A DNA stretch of 64,000 nucleotides from CBDCCT01 sp965214995. GTDB taxonomy: Bacteria > Deinococcota > Deinococci > Deinococcales > Trueperaceae. The notes under the pieces are model-generated. The model was not told the origin of the DNA, searched no databases, and saw only the letters and a program-made list of their open reading frames with translations. Shown here piece by piece: positions 32,645-41,248 of the stretch. The DNA is taken from positions 5,146,001 through 5,210,000 of the forward strand of contig CBDCCT010000002.1 in the NCBI GenBank assembly GCA_965214995.1, given 5' to 3'. Each line of letters starts with the position of its first letter. The stretch's first letter is position 1. The translations under genes were made by a program, and so were the position numbers.

Positions 32645-33781
32645 ATGCGTGACTCCAAAGGTTATGACACAGGAGAAGGCTCAGGAAGACCACAACGCAT
32701 AGGCATCGTAGGTTGCGGAAACGTCAGCCGTATCTACCTCAAGACGTTGGCACGCTTTGACTTTGTGAAAGTGGTGGCCTTGGCTGACCTGGATAAACAA
32801 CGGGCAGAGGAGCGCGCCGCCGAATTCGGCGTTTCTCAAGTTCTCGACGTTGAGGCGCTGCTAAAGGCTCCCGATGTGGACATCGTTGCCAACCTCACCA
32901 ACCCAAGGGCCCATGCCGACCTGAGCGAGCGCGCACTCGAGCAAGGCAAAAATGTCTACAGCGAAAAACCCCTGGCCACGGACCGAGACGAAGGACAGCG
33001 CCTGCTGCATCTCGCGAAAGCGTCTGACGCTTCACTCGGCTGCGCCCCCGACACATTTCTGGGCGGTGGCCTGCAGACCTGCCGCGCCCTGCTCGACAGT
33101 GGCGCCATCGGTAAACCGCTCGCTGCATCAGCCTTTTTCGCAAATCACGGGATGGAGCATTGGCACCCGAACCCCGCACCCTTTTACGCTCTTGGTGCCG
33201 GCCCCTTGTTCGACGTCGGCGTCTACTACATTACGGCTCTCGTGTCGCTGCTCGGGCCAGTGGTAAAAGTCTCCGGTAGCAGCACCCGCCCGCCCAGCCA
33301 AAGGACAGTCCGCGCCGGACCACATGCCGGGTCCACTTTTCTGGTTGGCACGCCGACCCACGTAAGCGCCCTGCTTGAATTTTCTTCCGGGCCGGTGTGT
33401 ACGCTGATAGCCAGCTTCGATGTATGGGCCACAGAGCTACCGCGCCTCGAGCTCTACGGCAGTGACGGGACCTTAAGCGTGCCCGACCCTAACCACTTCG
33501 CTGGTCCCGCCCGGCTGAACCGGGCCGAGGACAAAAGTTGGACGGAAGTCGCGACCGACTCCCCTTATACCGACACACTCCGCGGGCTCGGGCTGGCTGA
33601 GATGGCAACGGCGCTTAGTAAGGGGCGCGCGCCGCGCGCCTCTGCCGAGATGGCCTATCATGTGCTTGACGTAATGGCGTCGGTCCTCACCTCCGCCGAG
33701 CGCGGCCGACACATGGATATAAAGAGCGGCTGCGAGCGGCCCACGCCGCTACGCGGCCAGCTCGAAGAGGAGATGGCGTGA
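32645..33781 (+). CDS. Gfo/Idh/MocA-family oxidoreductase
   Basis: A 378-aa protein with a clear Rossmann loop GIVGCGNVSRIY near residue 20 and VYSEKPLATD (EKP) near 107. The second-domain helix is FDVGVYYITALVSLLGP, where the usual His of the xxGxHxxD position is Tyr. ATG 32645 is used because AAGG precedes it; the frame is open further upstream inside the previous gene. Its stop overlaps the GTG of the following isomerase gene (GTGA), so the two are translationally coupled. Confidence 0.82.
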   Translation: MRDSKGYDTGEGSGRPQRIGIVGCGNVSRIYLKTLARFDFVKVVALADLDKQRAEERAAEFGVSQVLDVEALLKAPDVDIVANLTNPRAHADLSERALEQGKNVYSEKPLATDRDEGQRLLHLAKASDASLGCAPDTFLGGGLQTCRALLDSGAIGKPLAASAFFANHGMEHWHPNPAPFYALGAGPLFDVGVYYITALVSLLGPVVKVSGSSTRPPSQRTVRAGPHAGSTFLVGTPTHVSALLEFSSGPVCTLIASFDVWATELPRLELYGSDGTLSVPDPNHFAGPARLNRAEDKSWTEVATDSPYTDTLRGLGLAEMATALSKGRAPRASAEMAYHVLDVMASVLTSAERGRHMDIKSGCERPTPLRGQLEEEMA

Positions 33782-34545
33782 CGCCGAGTGGCACCCTCGC
33801 GCTACAGCTCTACTCCGTGCGCGGGCTCGGTTCGCTCGACGCTATGCTCGGGGCGGCCCGCGACGCTGGCTACCACGCGGTGCAAACGGCGCGTCTCCAC
33901 GGGGTCGACGCCGACGTTTTAGCGACTGCCCTCGAGCGTCACAGACTTATAGGCGTGTCAAGCCACGTAGGGCTCGACGAGCTTCAGCACGACCTCGACA
34001 CCTGCCTTCAGACGTATGGCCGTCTTGGACACCGTTCGTTGGTGATCCCGTCACTCCCGGCGGACCTGCGCGGTGGTTCGGCGAAGCGCTGGCAGGAGAC
34101 GGGTAGATTGTTGGGCGACCTCGGTCGGCGCTGTCGCCAAGCAGGTTTTCGTCTCGGCTATCACAATCACGCCTTCGAACTCTCTAGGGTCGATGGTCGC
34201 TACGCTATCGAATGGCTTCTTGACAGCGCCGCGCCAGAGGACCTCGGGTTCGAACCCGATCTCGGCTGGATCGCGCGTGCCGGTGCCGACCCGCTGCCGC
34301 TACTGGAGCGCTACGAGGGACGTACCGAACTCGTACACGTCAAGGATTACGATCCGGGTAAACAGTCAGAAGATGGCTGGGCGGACGTGGGGCACGGCGT
34401 CCTCGACTGGACAGTTCTGCTCCCGGCCGTAGCCGCAGCCGGTGCGACGGTGTACGTCGTCGAGCATGACGACCCCGCCGACCCCGCCGCTAGCGCCCGC
34501 CGCAGCGCTCAGTACCTGCGCACGACGTTTCCCGACATAGTATGA
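33778..34545 (+). CDS. Sugar phosphate isomerase/epimerase-like TIM barrel
   Basis: A 255-aa AP-endonuclease-2-fold protein of the IolE/xylose-isomerase-like group. It begins with LALQLYSVRGLGSLDAML and has LGYHNHAFELSRVDG, FEPDLGWIARAGADPLPLL, TELVHVKDYDPG and VYVVEHDDP, the positions of the metal-binding Glu/Asp/His residues. The GTG start at 33778 overlaps the upstream stop. Together with the Gfo/Idh/MocA enzyme it fits the common dehydrogenase plus epimerase pairing in breakdown of modified sugars. Confidence 0.85.
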   Translation: MTPSGTLALQLYSVRGLGSLDAMLGAARDAGYHAVQTARLHGVDADVLATALERHRLIGVSSHVGLDELQHDLDTCLQTYGRLGHRSLVIPSLPADLRGGSAKRWQETGRLLGDLGRRCRQAGFRLGYHNHAFELSRVDGRYAIEWLLDSAAPEDLGFEPDLGWIARAGADPLPLLERYEGRTELVHVKDYDPGKQSEDGWADVGHGVLDWTVLLPAVAAAGATVYVVEHDDPADPAASARRSAQYLRTTFPDIV

Positions 34546-34609
34546 GAAACTTATGCGGATTCCCGAACCGCAGTGACGAAAAGCGGCGCCACCCGATGAG
34601 GTCGCTAGG

Positions 34610-36109
34610 ATGAACGTCATTCTTGTTCTCGTTGACAGCCTAAACAGACATGCTCTCGAGGCGTACGGCCCCACCTCTATACGCAGCCCTAACTTTACGC
34701 GTTTCGCTGAGCGTGCTCTACGCTTCGACCAGCATTTTGTCGGCAGTTTACCGTGTATGCCCGCCCGGCGCGAGATTTTCAGCGGACGGAAAGAAATGAT
34801 GTGGCGCCCCTGGGGGCCGCTCGAGCCCTTCGACGAGCGGCTACCCCGCCTGCTGGCTGCCTCCGGCATGGCGACTGGTCTAGTTACGGACCACTATCAC
34901 TATTGGGAAGAACAAGCCAACGGCTATCATCAAGCCTTCCAGAGTACCGAACTCATTCGCGGTCACGAACTCGACACGTGGCGTCCCTTACCCGCCCAGG
35001 GTGAAGTCCTGCCTGATTGGGTTGAACAGGTCGAAAAGTGGCGTCCCGGTTCGGGCCGCCGCTACTATGCCAACGTGCATGACTTCTCGAGCGAGGAGGA
35101 TTTCTTTCCGGCTAAGGTCATGACCAGGGCGTCACACTGGCTCGAGGACCGAAGCGGACGTGGACCTTTTTTCCTGCAGATTGAGTCGTTCGACGTGCAC
35201 GAGCCGTTCCATGTTCCTGAACCTTACTTATCACTTTACGCCGACCCTACCGAGCGCGAGCGGTTCAGCCTGTGGCCCCCTTACCAGAATGTAAGCCAGC
35301 TCCGAGCTTATCTGGCACAGGCGAGCCCCGAAGAAATCGCTTTCGTGCGCACCCAATACGCTGCAAAAGTCACGATGGTGGACCACTGGTTCGGCAGACT
35401 GCTCGACACCCTCGACCAGCTCAACTTATGGGACGATACAGCGGTGTTCGTGACCACTGACCACGGTCACGATCTTGGCGAGCACGGGCAGTTCGGCAAG
35501 CAGTTTCCTCATCACGACAGTCACGCCCACATTCCGCTTATGGTCTGGCATCCCCACTGTCCCGGAAACGGACGTAGTGTGGATGCACTTACCAGTACCG
35601 TAGATCTGTTCGCCACTATCCTCGAGGTCGCCGGCGCTGAGGTGCCACCCGTCCCGCACAGCCGCAGCTTCACGCCGCTGCTTCGCGACCCTGGTGCGCG
35701 CCACCGTGAGCACTTGCTCTACGGCACTTTCGGACAAGGTGTGGTCTGTACGAACGGAGATTGGACCCTTATCAAAGCCCCGGTGCAAGATGGACCTTTA
35801 TATTCGTACTCGCCGCAGCTGTTCCGGTCCCTCACTGAGCGTCACCTGTTCGAAGAGGTAACGAGCGGGCATTTCATCCCGGGGGTAGAGATGCCGCAAT
35901 GGCGCATCCCCGTACGGCGCGCACCTAGGTCAAGGGACAACTTTCTCTATTGCCGCAGTACCGATCCAAGTCAACAACATAACCTATGGCAGAAGGCGAC
36001 CACCGAGCGGGAGAGGATGCTCACCCTGCTGCGCGACGTGATAGCAGAAGAGGGGGCGCCGCCCGAGCAGTTCGAGCGTCTAGGATTGACGACAAGATTG
36101 TCAGATTAA
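34610..36109 (+). CDS. Sulfatase, formylglycine type
   Basis: A 499-aa alkaline-phosphatase-fold sulfatase. The N-terminal metal site is MNVILVLVDSLNRHALEAYG, the CxPxR motif that is converted to formylglycine is C49-M-P-A-R, and FVTTDHGHDLGEHG holds the other metal ligands. No signal peptide is visible, so it should act in the cytoplasm on an imported sulfate ester. A formylglycine-generating or anaerobic maturase is not in the window. Being last of four, the gene set suggests desulfation, oxidation, isomerisation and aldol cleavage of one compound. It ends 4 bp before an IS4-type wreck. Confidence 0.9.
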   Translation: MNVILVLVDSLNRHALEAYGPTSIRSPNFTRFAERALRFDQHFVGSLPCMPARREIFSGRKEMMWRPWGPLEPFDERLPRLLAASGMATGLVTDHYHYWEEQANGYHQAFQSTELIRGHELDTWRPLPAQGEVLPDWVEQVEKWRPGSGRRYYANVHDFSSEEDFFPAKVMTRASHWLEDRSGRGPFFLQIESFDVHEPFHVPEPYLSLYADPTERERFSLWPPYQNVSQLRAYLAQASPEEIAFVRTQYAAKVTMVDHWFGRLLDTLDQLNLWDDTAVFVTTDHGHDLGEHGQFGKQFPHHDSHAHIPLMVWHPHCPGNGRSVDALTSTVDLFATILEVAGAEVPPVPHSRSFTPLLRDPGARHREHLLYGTFGQGVVCTNGDWTLIKAPVQDGPLYSYSPQLFRSLTERHLFEEVTSGHFIPGVEMPQWRIPVRRAPRSRDNFLYCRSTDPSQQHNLWQKATTERERMLTLLRDVIAEEGAPPEQFERLGLTTRLSD

Positions 36110-36927
36110 GTCCTTTTCAGGGTTTTGAATAGACATTCAATTTGCCGACGCTTCGCGCAGCTTGCAAGGGCTCGCTTAGGATTACGGTTAGTGACGACGA
36201 TGATGTACCCGCCGTCTGCCAAACGCGCGCCTGCAACGGCAAGCTCGGCGCCGAAGATGGCGTAACGACGATTGGGGCGGCCCGGCCCGTCATGCTGTCT
36301 GGGTACCTTGTGCTCGCCCGGAGGCAGACACTGAAAAAAGCCGAACAGATGAAACCAACCGTCGCTGAGAGCGTCTTTACGCACGCGAATCACGAGGGGG
36401 ATGTGCTTGCGCTCAAGGTAAGCGAACCAGTCGCCCCCGATGAACCTGAACTAGGCCCAACGGGCCGGGCTCTGCCCGTTCTATGTCGGCCAGCAGTACC
36501 TCAAACTGTTCTACAGGTAAAAGCTTCAGCAACCGCTCCGAAAGCGCGATGCGTTCTTGCGTGGCCGAGTTTCCAGCCTTGGGTAAAAGACACCACAGCA
36601 ACGGCACCGCTACGCCCTCATGCGCATAAGCCAGGGTCAAGATGTTGATGTCGAGCTTGCCAAACTTCCAGTTCGTTCTGTCTAAACACAAGCTGTAGCT
36701 TCGCTCGGGATGTGAACTCAGCGCGTAGTTAGGCACTGTCTCATCAGATAAGTGTAAGCCCTGAAAAAACGTTGTGCCCGCCTATAAAGCGAGTCCAGCT
36801 GGGCGCTGCTCTCTACCACGTCCATCAATGACGCCAAGTTCACCGTCTTTGCCTGCACCATCGCAATCATCAGCAGGCTCAAAAACTTAAGCCGTGACGG
36901 GTGCAGCTTTAACCCGCTCGTTTTCAA
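36110..36927 (-). pseudogene. IS4-family transposase wreck
   Basis: Three minus-strand frames join into one transposase. The first begins SGLKLHPSRLKFLSLLMIAM, then comes SLCLDRTNWKFGKLDINIL (DDE first Asp region). After a frameshift near 36430 it continues FIGGDWFAYLERKHIPLVIR, and the last frame ends NRNPKRALASCAKRRQIECL then FKTLKR (the YREK-like Glu region). The first shift is near 36730. The C-terminus is cut off at the sulfatase stop. No terminal repeats are seen. It bounds the sulfatase gene set on the right. Confidence 0.85.
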
Positions 36928-36996
36928 CTGTGTCAGCTCTTCACCGGAGAGCGCTTCCTTTCAAAAGTGTCGTGTACTGAGCGCAACCCCAAAAGG

Positions 36997-37002
36997 TACA
37001 AT
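36997..37002 (+). promoter_or_regulatory. -10 box of leaderless purM promoter
   Basis: TACAAT lies 6 nt before the purM ATG with no ribosome-binding site between, implying a leaderless mRNA. Confidence 0.55.
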
Positions 37003-37008
37003 GGCGGC

Positions 37009-38046
37009 ATGAAGAGACCTCACACTTACGCCGCCGCCGGGGTGGATTTGGCGGGCGCGGAGGAGACGATGTCGCGCATCCGGTCGGCGGTGAAACGCAC
37101 CTACACGCCGAACGTACTCGCGGGACTCGGCGCCTTTGGCGGACTTTTCGACGCGGCAAGTTTCAAGGAGATGCGCCACCCCGTGCTCGTCGCCTCGACG
37201 GACGGGGTAGGGACCAAAACGAAAGTCGCCGCGGCATTAGGGCGCTTTGAGGGCTTGGGCCGCGACCTCGTCAACCACTGCGTCAACGACATTTTAGTCG
37301 GGGGCGCGCGCCCGCTCTTTTTTCTCGACTACGTGGCGATGAGCCGGCTCGAGCCCCCCGTCGTCGCGTCAATCGTCGAGGGGGCCGCTAGCGCCTGCAT
37401 AGAAGCGGGCGCGGCCCTCTTAGGCGGCGAAACCGCCGAGATGCCCGGCGTTTATGCCGAGGGCGAGCTTGACGTGGTAGGCACCCTCGTCGGCGTGGTC
37501 GAGAGGGACGAGGTGGTGGACGGCTCACGGATAGAAGCGGGCGACGCCGTGCTGGCGCTTCTCTCAGGCGGTTTGCAAACCAACGGCTACAGCCTCGCGC
37601 GCGCGGTGCTGGCAGGGCGCTACGACGAGCCTTTAGAGGGAACCAGCGGGACCGTCGGCGACGCGCTGCTCGAGCCGCACCGCTCTTACCTGGGCGCGGT
37701 GCGACCGCTCCTTGGAAAACGGCTCGTGCGCGGCATGGCGCACATCACCGGGGGCGGCGTCCCCGGCAACCTCCCGCGCGTTTTGCCCAACGGCTTGGGG
37801 GCGCGCATAACTCCCGGCTCCTGGCCGGTGCCGCCCATATTTGAACTCATAAAGCGCGTCGGCGAGGTCGAGGGGGAGGAGATGCGCAACGTTTTCAACC
37901 TGGGCGCGGGCTTTTTGTTGGTGGTCGCGCCGGAGGACGTTGCGGCGGTGCGGCGGGAGGTCGGGGAGGACGTGTTCGTGGTTGGGGAGATTGTGGAGGG
38001 GTCGGAGGTGAGCTTCGGTAGCCCTTTACCCTCTGGACGCTTTTAG
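37009..38046 (+). CDS. purM: Phosphoribosylformylglycinamidine cyclo-ligase PurM
   Basis: Fifth step of purine synthesis: ATP-dependent ring closure of FGAM to AIR in the cytoplasm. The 345-aa protein is full length, with YAAAGVDLAGAEETMSRI at the start, LVASTDGVGTKTKVA, HCVNDILVGGARPLFFLDY, ALLGGETAEMPGVY and LLSGGLQTNGYSLAR, then MAHITGGGVPGNLPR. ATG 37009 fits the family N-terminus (KRPHTYAAAGVD); the open frame reaches 36967 but adds non-family residues. It stands alone, not in a pur operon. Confidence 0.96.
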   Translation: MKRPHTYAAAGVDLAGAEETMSRIRSAVKRTYTPNVLAGLGAFGGLFDAASFKEMRHPVLVASTDGVGTKTKVAAALGRFEGLGRDLVNHCVNDILVGGARPLFFLDYVAMSRLEPPVVASIVEGAASACIEAGAALLGGETAEMPGVYAEGELDVVGTLVGVVERDEVVDGSRIEAGDAVLALLSGGLQTNGYSLARAVLAGRYDEPLEGTSGTVGDALLEPHRSYLGAVRPLLGKRLVRGMAHITGGGVPGNLPRVLPNGLGARITPGSWPVPPIFELIKRVGEVEGEEMRNVFNLGAGFLLVVAPEDVAAVRREVGEDVFVVGEIVEGSEVSFGSPLPSGRF

Positions 38047-38186
38047 CTTTGAGCGTAGAAGCTCTGAGGGACCTCGATAAAAAAGCGTCTTAACGGCTCA
38101 AATGAAGAGCAGCACGTACGCCAAAGATAATCACCAGCTCAAAAACGGCAACGTGACGCGAGCCGAGGATAACGAGGAGGACGGGT

Positions 38187-38765
38187 ATGTTCCGATTCAA
38201 AGGTAAAGCATACGAAATTAAAGAGTCTTACCTGGCTGCTTACGTTGGGGACGCCTTTATTGGGGGCGATTATGACAATCCCGTCACAGCCATTATTTGG
38301 GATTTTAGTGTGGCAGCGACTCGAGCGTTGGAAGGCGAAGAGGAATTTCCAGATGAGATATGGGTTGCGATTCATGATTCCCCAAGTTTTGTTTCGGTAG
38401 CAGGCACGATTGAGAGGTGGCAAGACGTTATAGGCGTGAGGGTCGAGCTGAAAGACCAGTATGAGTGGGACCCCGACGTGCTCGTCTACGAAGGTGAACA
38501 TATCGCGCTCGTGAGCGGCTACTTTGAGATATACGGGGATGCCGGTGGCGCTGTCAGGCTAAGGCTCAAAGGCGAGTGCGATTCGGGCTACGGATGGGCC
38601 GTTCTCGAAGTCGATGCGCCTTTGCCCTTTAAAGGATTTTGGATGGGGCGCGAGGGTGAAGCCAGAGCCATGCAGAAATTAGCAAGTGTTTTAGACCCCG
38701 AAGCGTTTACGTTCGTTCAGAATGAGGAAGGTGTTTCGGTGTGCGTCCCAAAACAAGACACCTAA
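38187..38765 (+). CDS. Hypothetical protein, 192 aa
   Basis: Not recognised. A soluble, acidic, tryptophan-containing protein (MFRFKGKAYEIKESYLAAYV, AIIWDFSVAATRALEGEEEF) with predicted mainly beta structure and no signal peptide. GAGGAGG stands well placed before ATG 38187, so it is a real gene. It shares the neighbourhood with two or three other small unknown or decayed genes up to 40.0 kb. Confidence 0.6.
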   Translation: MFRFKGKAYEIKESYLAAYVGDAFIGGDYDNPVTAIIWDFSVAATRALEGEEEFPDEIWVAIHDSPSFVSVAGTIERWQDVIGVRVELKDQYEWDPDVLVYEGEHIALVSGYFEIYGDAGGAVRLRLKGECDSGYGWAVLEVDAPLPFKGFWMGREGEARAMQKLASVLDPEAFTFVQNEEGVSVCVPKQDT

Positions 38766-38915
38766 GTGCAAGACACAGGTTCGGTTTAGAAGGTGTCCCA
38801 AGTTGTGTGTTTGAGCGAGTCTCTTTGCGTCGGAGACGAAATCTGTGTAGAGCTATACGTAACCTGTGGTACACCGCCGTCTGTTATATTTCCCTGGATG
38901 CCTGGTCGCCTATTT

Positions 38916-39166
38916 TTACTTGCCATAACGCCACCTGTACAAGCGGTAGATGCCCAGGAGCAAAAACGAAACAGCCGGGACCAACCATAACGCTCCCCCT
39001 TCGGTTAAATTTTGGCCGTCCGGCGTCACGCAGCTCGAGCTTGCCTCCTCTATACACGCGCGCCATTCCAGTAACGCTTGTAGAAAGCCACGGCAAAGGC
39101 GGCCGCCAAGCAAAAATATAGCAACAGAAAGACGAAGCGCTTGAACGGGTTTAATGTACGAGGCAT
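38916..39166 (-). pseudogene. Small two-helix membrane protein, probably frameshifted
   Basis: From ATG 39166 the frame gives MPRTLNPFKRFVFLLLYFCL and AAAFAVAFYKRYW, a clear membrane helix, then stops at 39050. In the next frame the text continues ACIEEASSSCVTPDGQ and GALWLVPAVSFLLLGIYRLY, a second membrane helix with a basic end RWRYGK. Joined, this is an ordinary small two-helix protein with a short outside loop containing two Cys. The second frame is also open upstream to 39224 (102 codons), so the intact alternative cannot be excluded. Function unknown. Confidence 0.4.
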
Positions 39167-39224
39167 GACGGTTGTACCCGGTGATTAGCTCACCACTTGC
39201 GGGATAAGCCCTCGAAACGTGCAA

Positions 39225-39413
39225 AGCTAGCGCACTTCGTAAGACGGCTGTAAGCTGAGTGTTGCTGTGAGCTATTCGACATGCGGTTCTTCCTTTCGAA
39301 TCGCGGAGCCTTGATTATCTTACGCTTGCCGGTAGGGGACGCTTCTGCTTTGGATGGACCGGAAGTCGGATTCTGAACGTTTGAAGTCCGTGGTCGCGCT
39401 CAGCCGCACGGCA
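39225..39413. other. Gap without recognisable content
   Basis: About 190 bp, lower in GC than the surroundings. I see no supported gene, RNA or repeat in it. Confidence 0.3.
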
Positions 39414-39596
39414 TTAACCCTCCACCTCCATATGAGCCTCCGTGGGGCCTTCGGCCAAGGTGCCGCTCACAGTAATGACGTGCCCAAAAAACCTGCCCCC
39501 GTCATCACAGAAAAACACGAACGAACCGTCAGCTTCGAGGCCGGCAGCCTCGTGGGTGATTTTTCGCTGCGACGTGAACCGGTTGCTTCCCGGGCG
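39414..39596 (-). pseudogene. C-terminal fragment of a small unknown protein
   Basis: In the same frame as the gene upstream, but after its stop, the minus strand reads NRFTSQRKITHEAAGLEADG, then SFVFFCDDGGRFFGHVITVS and ends HMEVEG at TAA 39416-39414. It has the look of the end of a small beta-rich protein (a GHxIxVxG pattern, as in some DUF2262-like families). There is no start codon or ribosome-binding site, so it is a leftover. Confidence 0.45.
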
Positions 39597-39611
39597 GGTT
39601 GCACAACCGGT

Positions 39612-40037
39612 TTACGTGGTAGTTTGTGTGGCAATCTCCGTGCGGAACGCTTCCACCCACGTCCCCAACATGTCCGAGCTTAGGTCGAAAGCGTAGTGCA
39701 GCCGCTGCTCGTATGCTTTTAGACCGTATGTTATCCGCCCCAACTGACCGCTCACCGCGATGTGACCCGCCCGGTCAACGCTGCGCAAGCGCAGCACGAA
39801 CGCGTCCGGGCTCACGCTCTTTAGCACCGCCTCCCCGTCCCGCGTCCGCTCGAGCGCGAGCAAGTCTCGCGTAAAGCGCTCGAGCGTCGCCTTCTCTATC
39901 CAAACTTCGGAAAGACCGGCGAAGCCCTCGGCCTCCACCTTTACGCGGAGGCGCACGTCGCCGGGCGTAGGAAGATCGTCCGGGAGGCGCTCCAGGAGAG
40001 TTAATTCGATGGCGTTCGCCCGGTCCTGAATGATCAT
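39612..40037 (-). CDS. Hypothetical protein, WapI-immunity-like
   Basis: A 141-aa soluble protein. RLRVKVEAEGFAGLSEVWIE, LERFTRDLLALERTRDGEAV, then SPDAFVLRLRSVDRAGHIAV resemble the WapI/DUF6228-type immunity fold (a surface strand, a GFxG turn and a closing GHIxVxG strand). This is judged from pattern only. A TACTGT/TACTTT -10-like sequence stands directly before ATG 40037. The next fragment downstream is also a possible immunity-type leftover. No toxin gene is in the window. Confidence 0.5.
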   Translation of the reverse strand: MIIQDRANAIELTLLERLPDDLPTPGDVRLRVKVEAEGFAGLSEVWIEKATLERFTRDLLALERTRDGEAVLKSVSPDAFVLRLRSVDRAGHIAVSGQLGRITYGLKAYEQRLHYAFDLSSDMLGTWVEAFRTEIATQTTT

Positions 40038-40189
40038 TAAAGTACAGTACCGCTTAGCCCGGACCCCAAAATGGGGTACGATACATAGCAGATGGACGTT
40101 CCGCTCGAGCCACCTCGGAACGCCTCATCGGGCTTTATACCTGCTTTGCAAGCAGCGAGCCATAACTTCTCAATGATGGAGTAACACAT

Positions 40190-41158
40190 ATGATCCGATC
40201 AAACTTATTGTCAAAGCGCCGTGCAACTTTTCGAGTGATAGCCCTGGTCGCCGGATTGAGCTTCGGGCTCGTACTGGCTCAACCTTTTGGGGCGTCGGAG
40301 AACTACACGCTTCCGGTAGAAGAGCTTCCCTTCTCGGGCGTCATAACGCTCGACGAGTACGACTGGCTCGACCCGAGAGTGTCGCGTCTGGGCGTCGTCG
40401 AGATAGACCTGGCGGAGGGAACCCTGAGGCGAGTTTCCGACGGCAAGTACCCCTGGCGGCACGCGAGCGGCGACGTTATCTACGCCCAGGCTTGCGGCTC
40501 AGCCATGAGCCGCATCGTGCGCGTTGACGACACCGGGCTGCCGGTCCAGATCACCCCTTGCAGCTCCGAGATTGAGAACCCTGGGGCCTCCCCCACCGAC
40601 TTTGAGTTTTCAAGACTTTCCCCCGACGGGACCAAGGTCGCGGTAGAGGCGCAGGCTTATGTAGACTTTGAGTATGAATACCAAACCCTCGTTTTTGACA
40701 CCACCGATCAAACCCTGTTGGCGAGCTTTGACGACCTGACCGAACCGGAATGGTTGCCCGACGGCCGTCTTATCCTCTCGGGCGAGGGTCTTTACGTGAC
40801 GGACGAAAATTTAGAAAACCTGAGCAGCTTAGACGGCGACCGTCTGGTGGGCAGGACCAGGAATCCTGCGGTGGACCCCTCAGGGACGCGTATCGCTTTC
40901 GAGTTCAACCAGCAAATTTGGCACATCAACGTTGACGGCAGCGACTTGAGAGAACTCATCTACGGCGACGCCCAGCTAAGATACCCGGCCTGGTCGCCCG
41001 ACGGCAGCACCATCGCCTACCTCGCGGTGCCGCAAAACGACTACTATTATCCCGGCCTTTTTTTCACCAACATCGAAACGGGCGAGAGCGAAGCCGTCGA
41101 GCTGAGCCCTATCTTAAGTTCGGGCGAGACCGTCAACGGCCCGCTGAGTTGGCGGTAG
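40190..41158 (+). CDS. TolB-like beta-propeller exported protein
   Basis: A 322-aa protein with an N-terminal signal sequence (VIALVAGLSFGLVLA-Q) and several PD40/WD40-like blades: FEFSRLSPDGTKVAV, EPEWLPDGRLILSGEG, PAVDPSGTRIAFEF with QQIWHINVDGSDLREL, and YPAWSPDGSTIAYLAV. Such propellers act as binding scaffolds in the periplasm or at the surface. The N-terminal part is less regular. No Tol genes are near; function is unknown beyond the fold. Confidence 0.75.
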   Translation: MIRSNLLSKRRATFRVIALVAGLSFGLVLAQPFGASENYTLPVEELPFSGVITLDEYDWLDPRVSRLGVVEIDLAEGTLRRVSDGKYPWRHASGDVIYAQACGSAMSRIVRVDDTGLPVQITPCSSEIENPGASPTDFEFSRLSPDGTKVAVEAQAYVDFEYEYQTLVFDTTDQTLLASFDDLTEPEWLPDGRLILSGEGLYVTDENLENLSSLDGDRLVGRTRNPAVDPSGTRIAFEFNQQIWHINVDGSDLRELIYGDAQLRYPAWSPDGSTIAYLAVPQNDYYYPGLFFTNIETGESEAVELSPILSSGETVNGPLSWR

Positions 41159-41172
41159 CGGTTGTGAAGTGA

Positions 41173-41226
41173 GTAAGGGGTGAGCTGAAAACCGGATTCT
41201 TGCTCAGTTCTGACGCTCACCCTTAC
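41173..41226. terminator. Bidirectional stem-loop between convergent genes
   Basis: GTAAGGGGTGAGC (41173-41185) pairs with GCTCACCCTTAC (41215-41226) with one bulged base; the loop contains a further GAGCTGA/TCAGTTC pairing. No T run. It lies between the convergent propeller gene and the SPFH gene, so it probably ends both transcripts. Confidence 0.5.
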
Positions 41227-41248
41227 AAGCTTCTGGCTAGTTGCCTGG

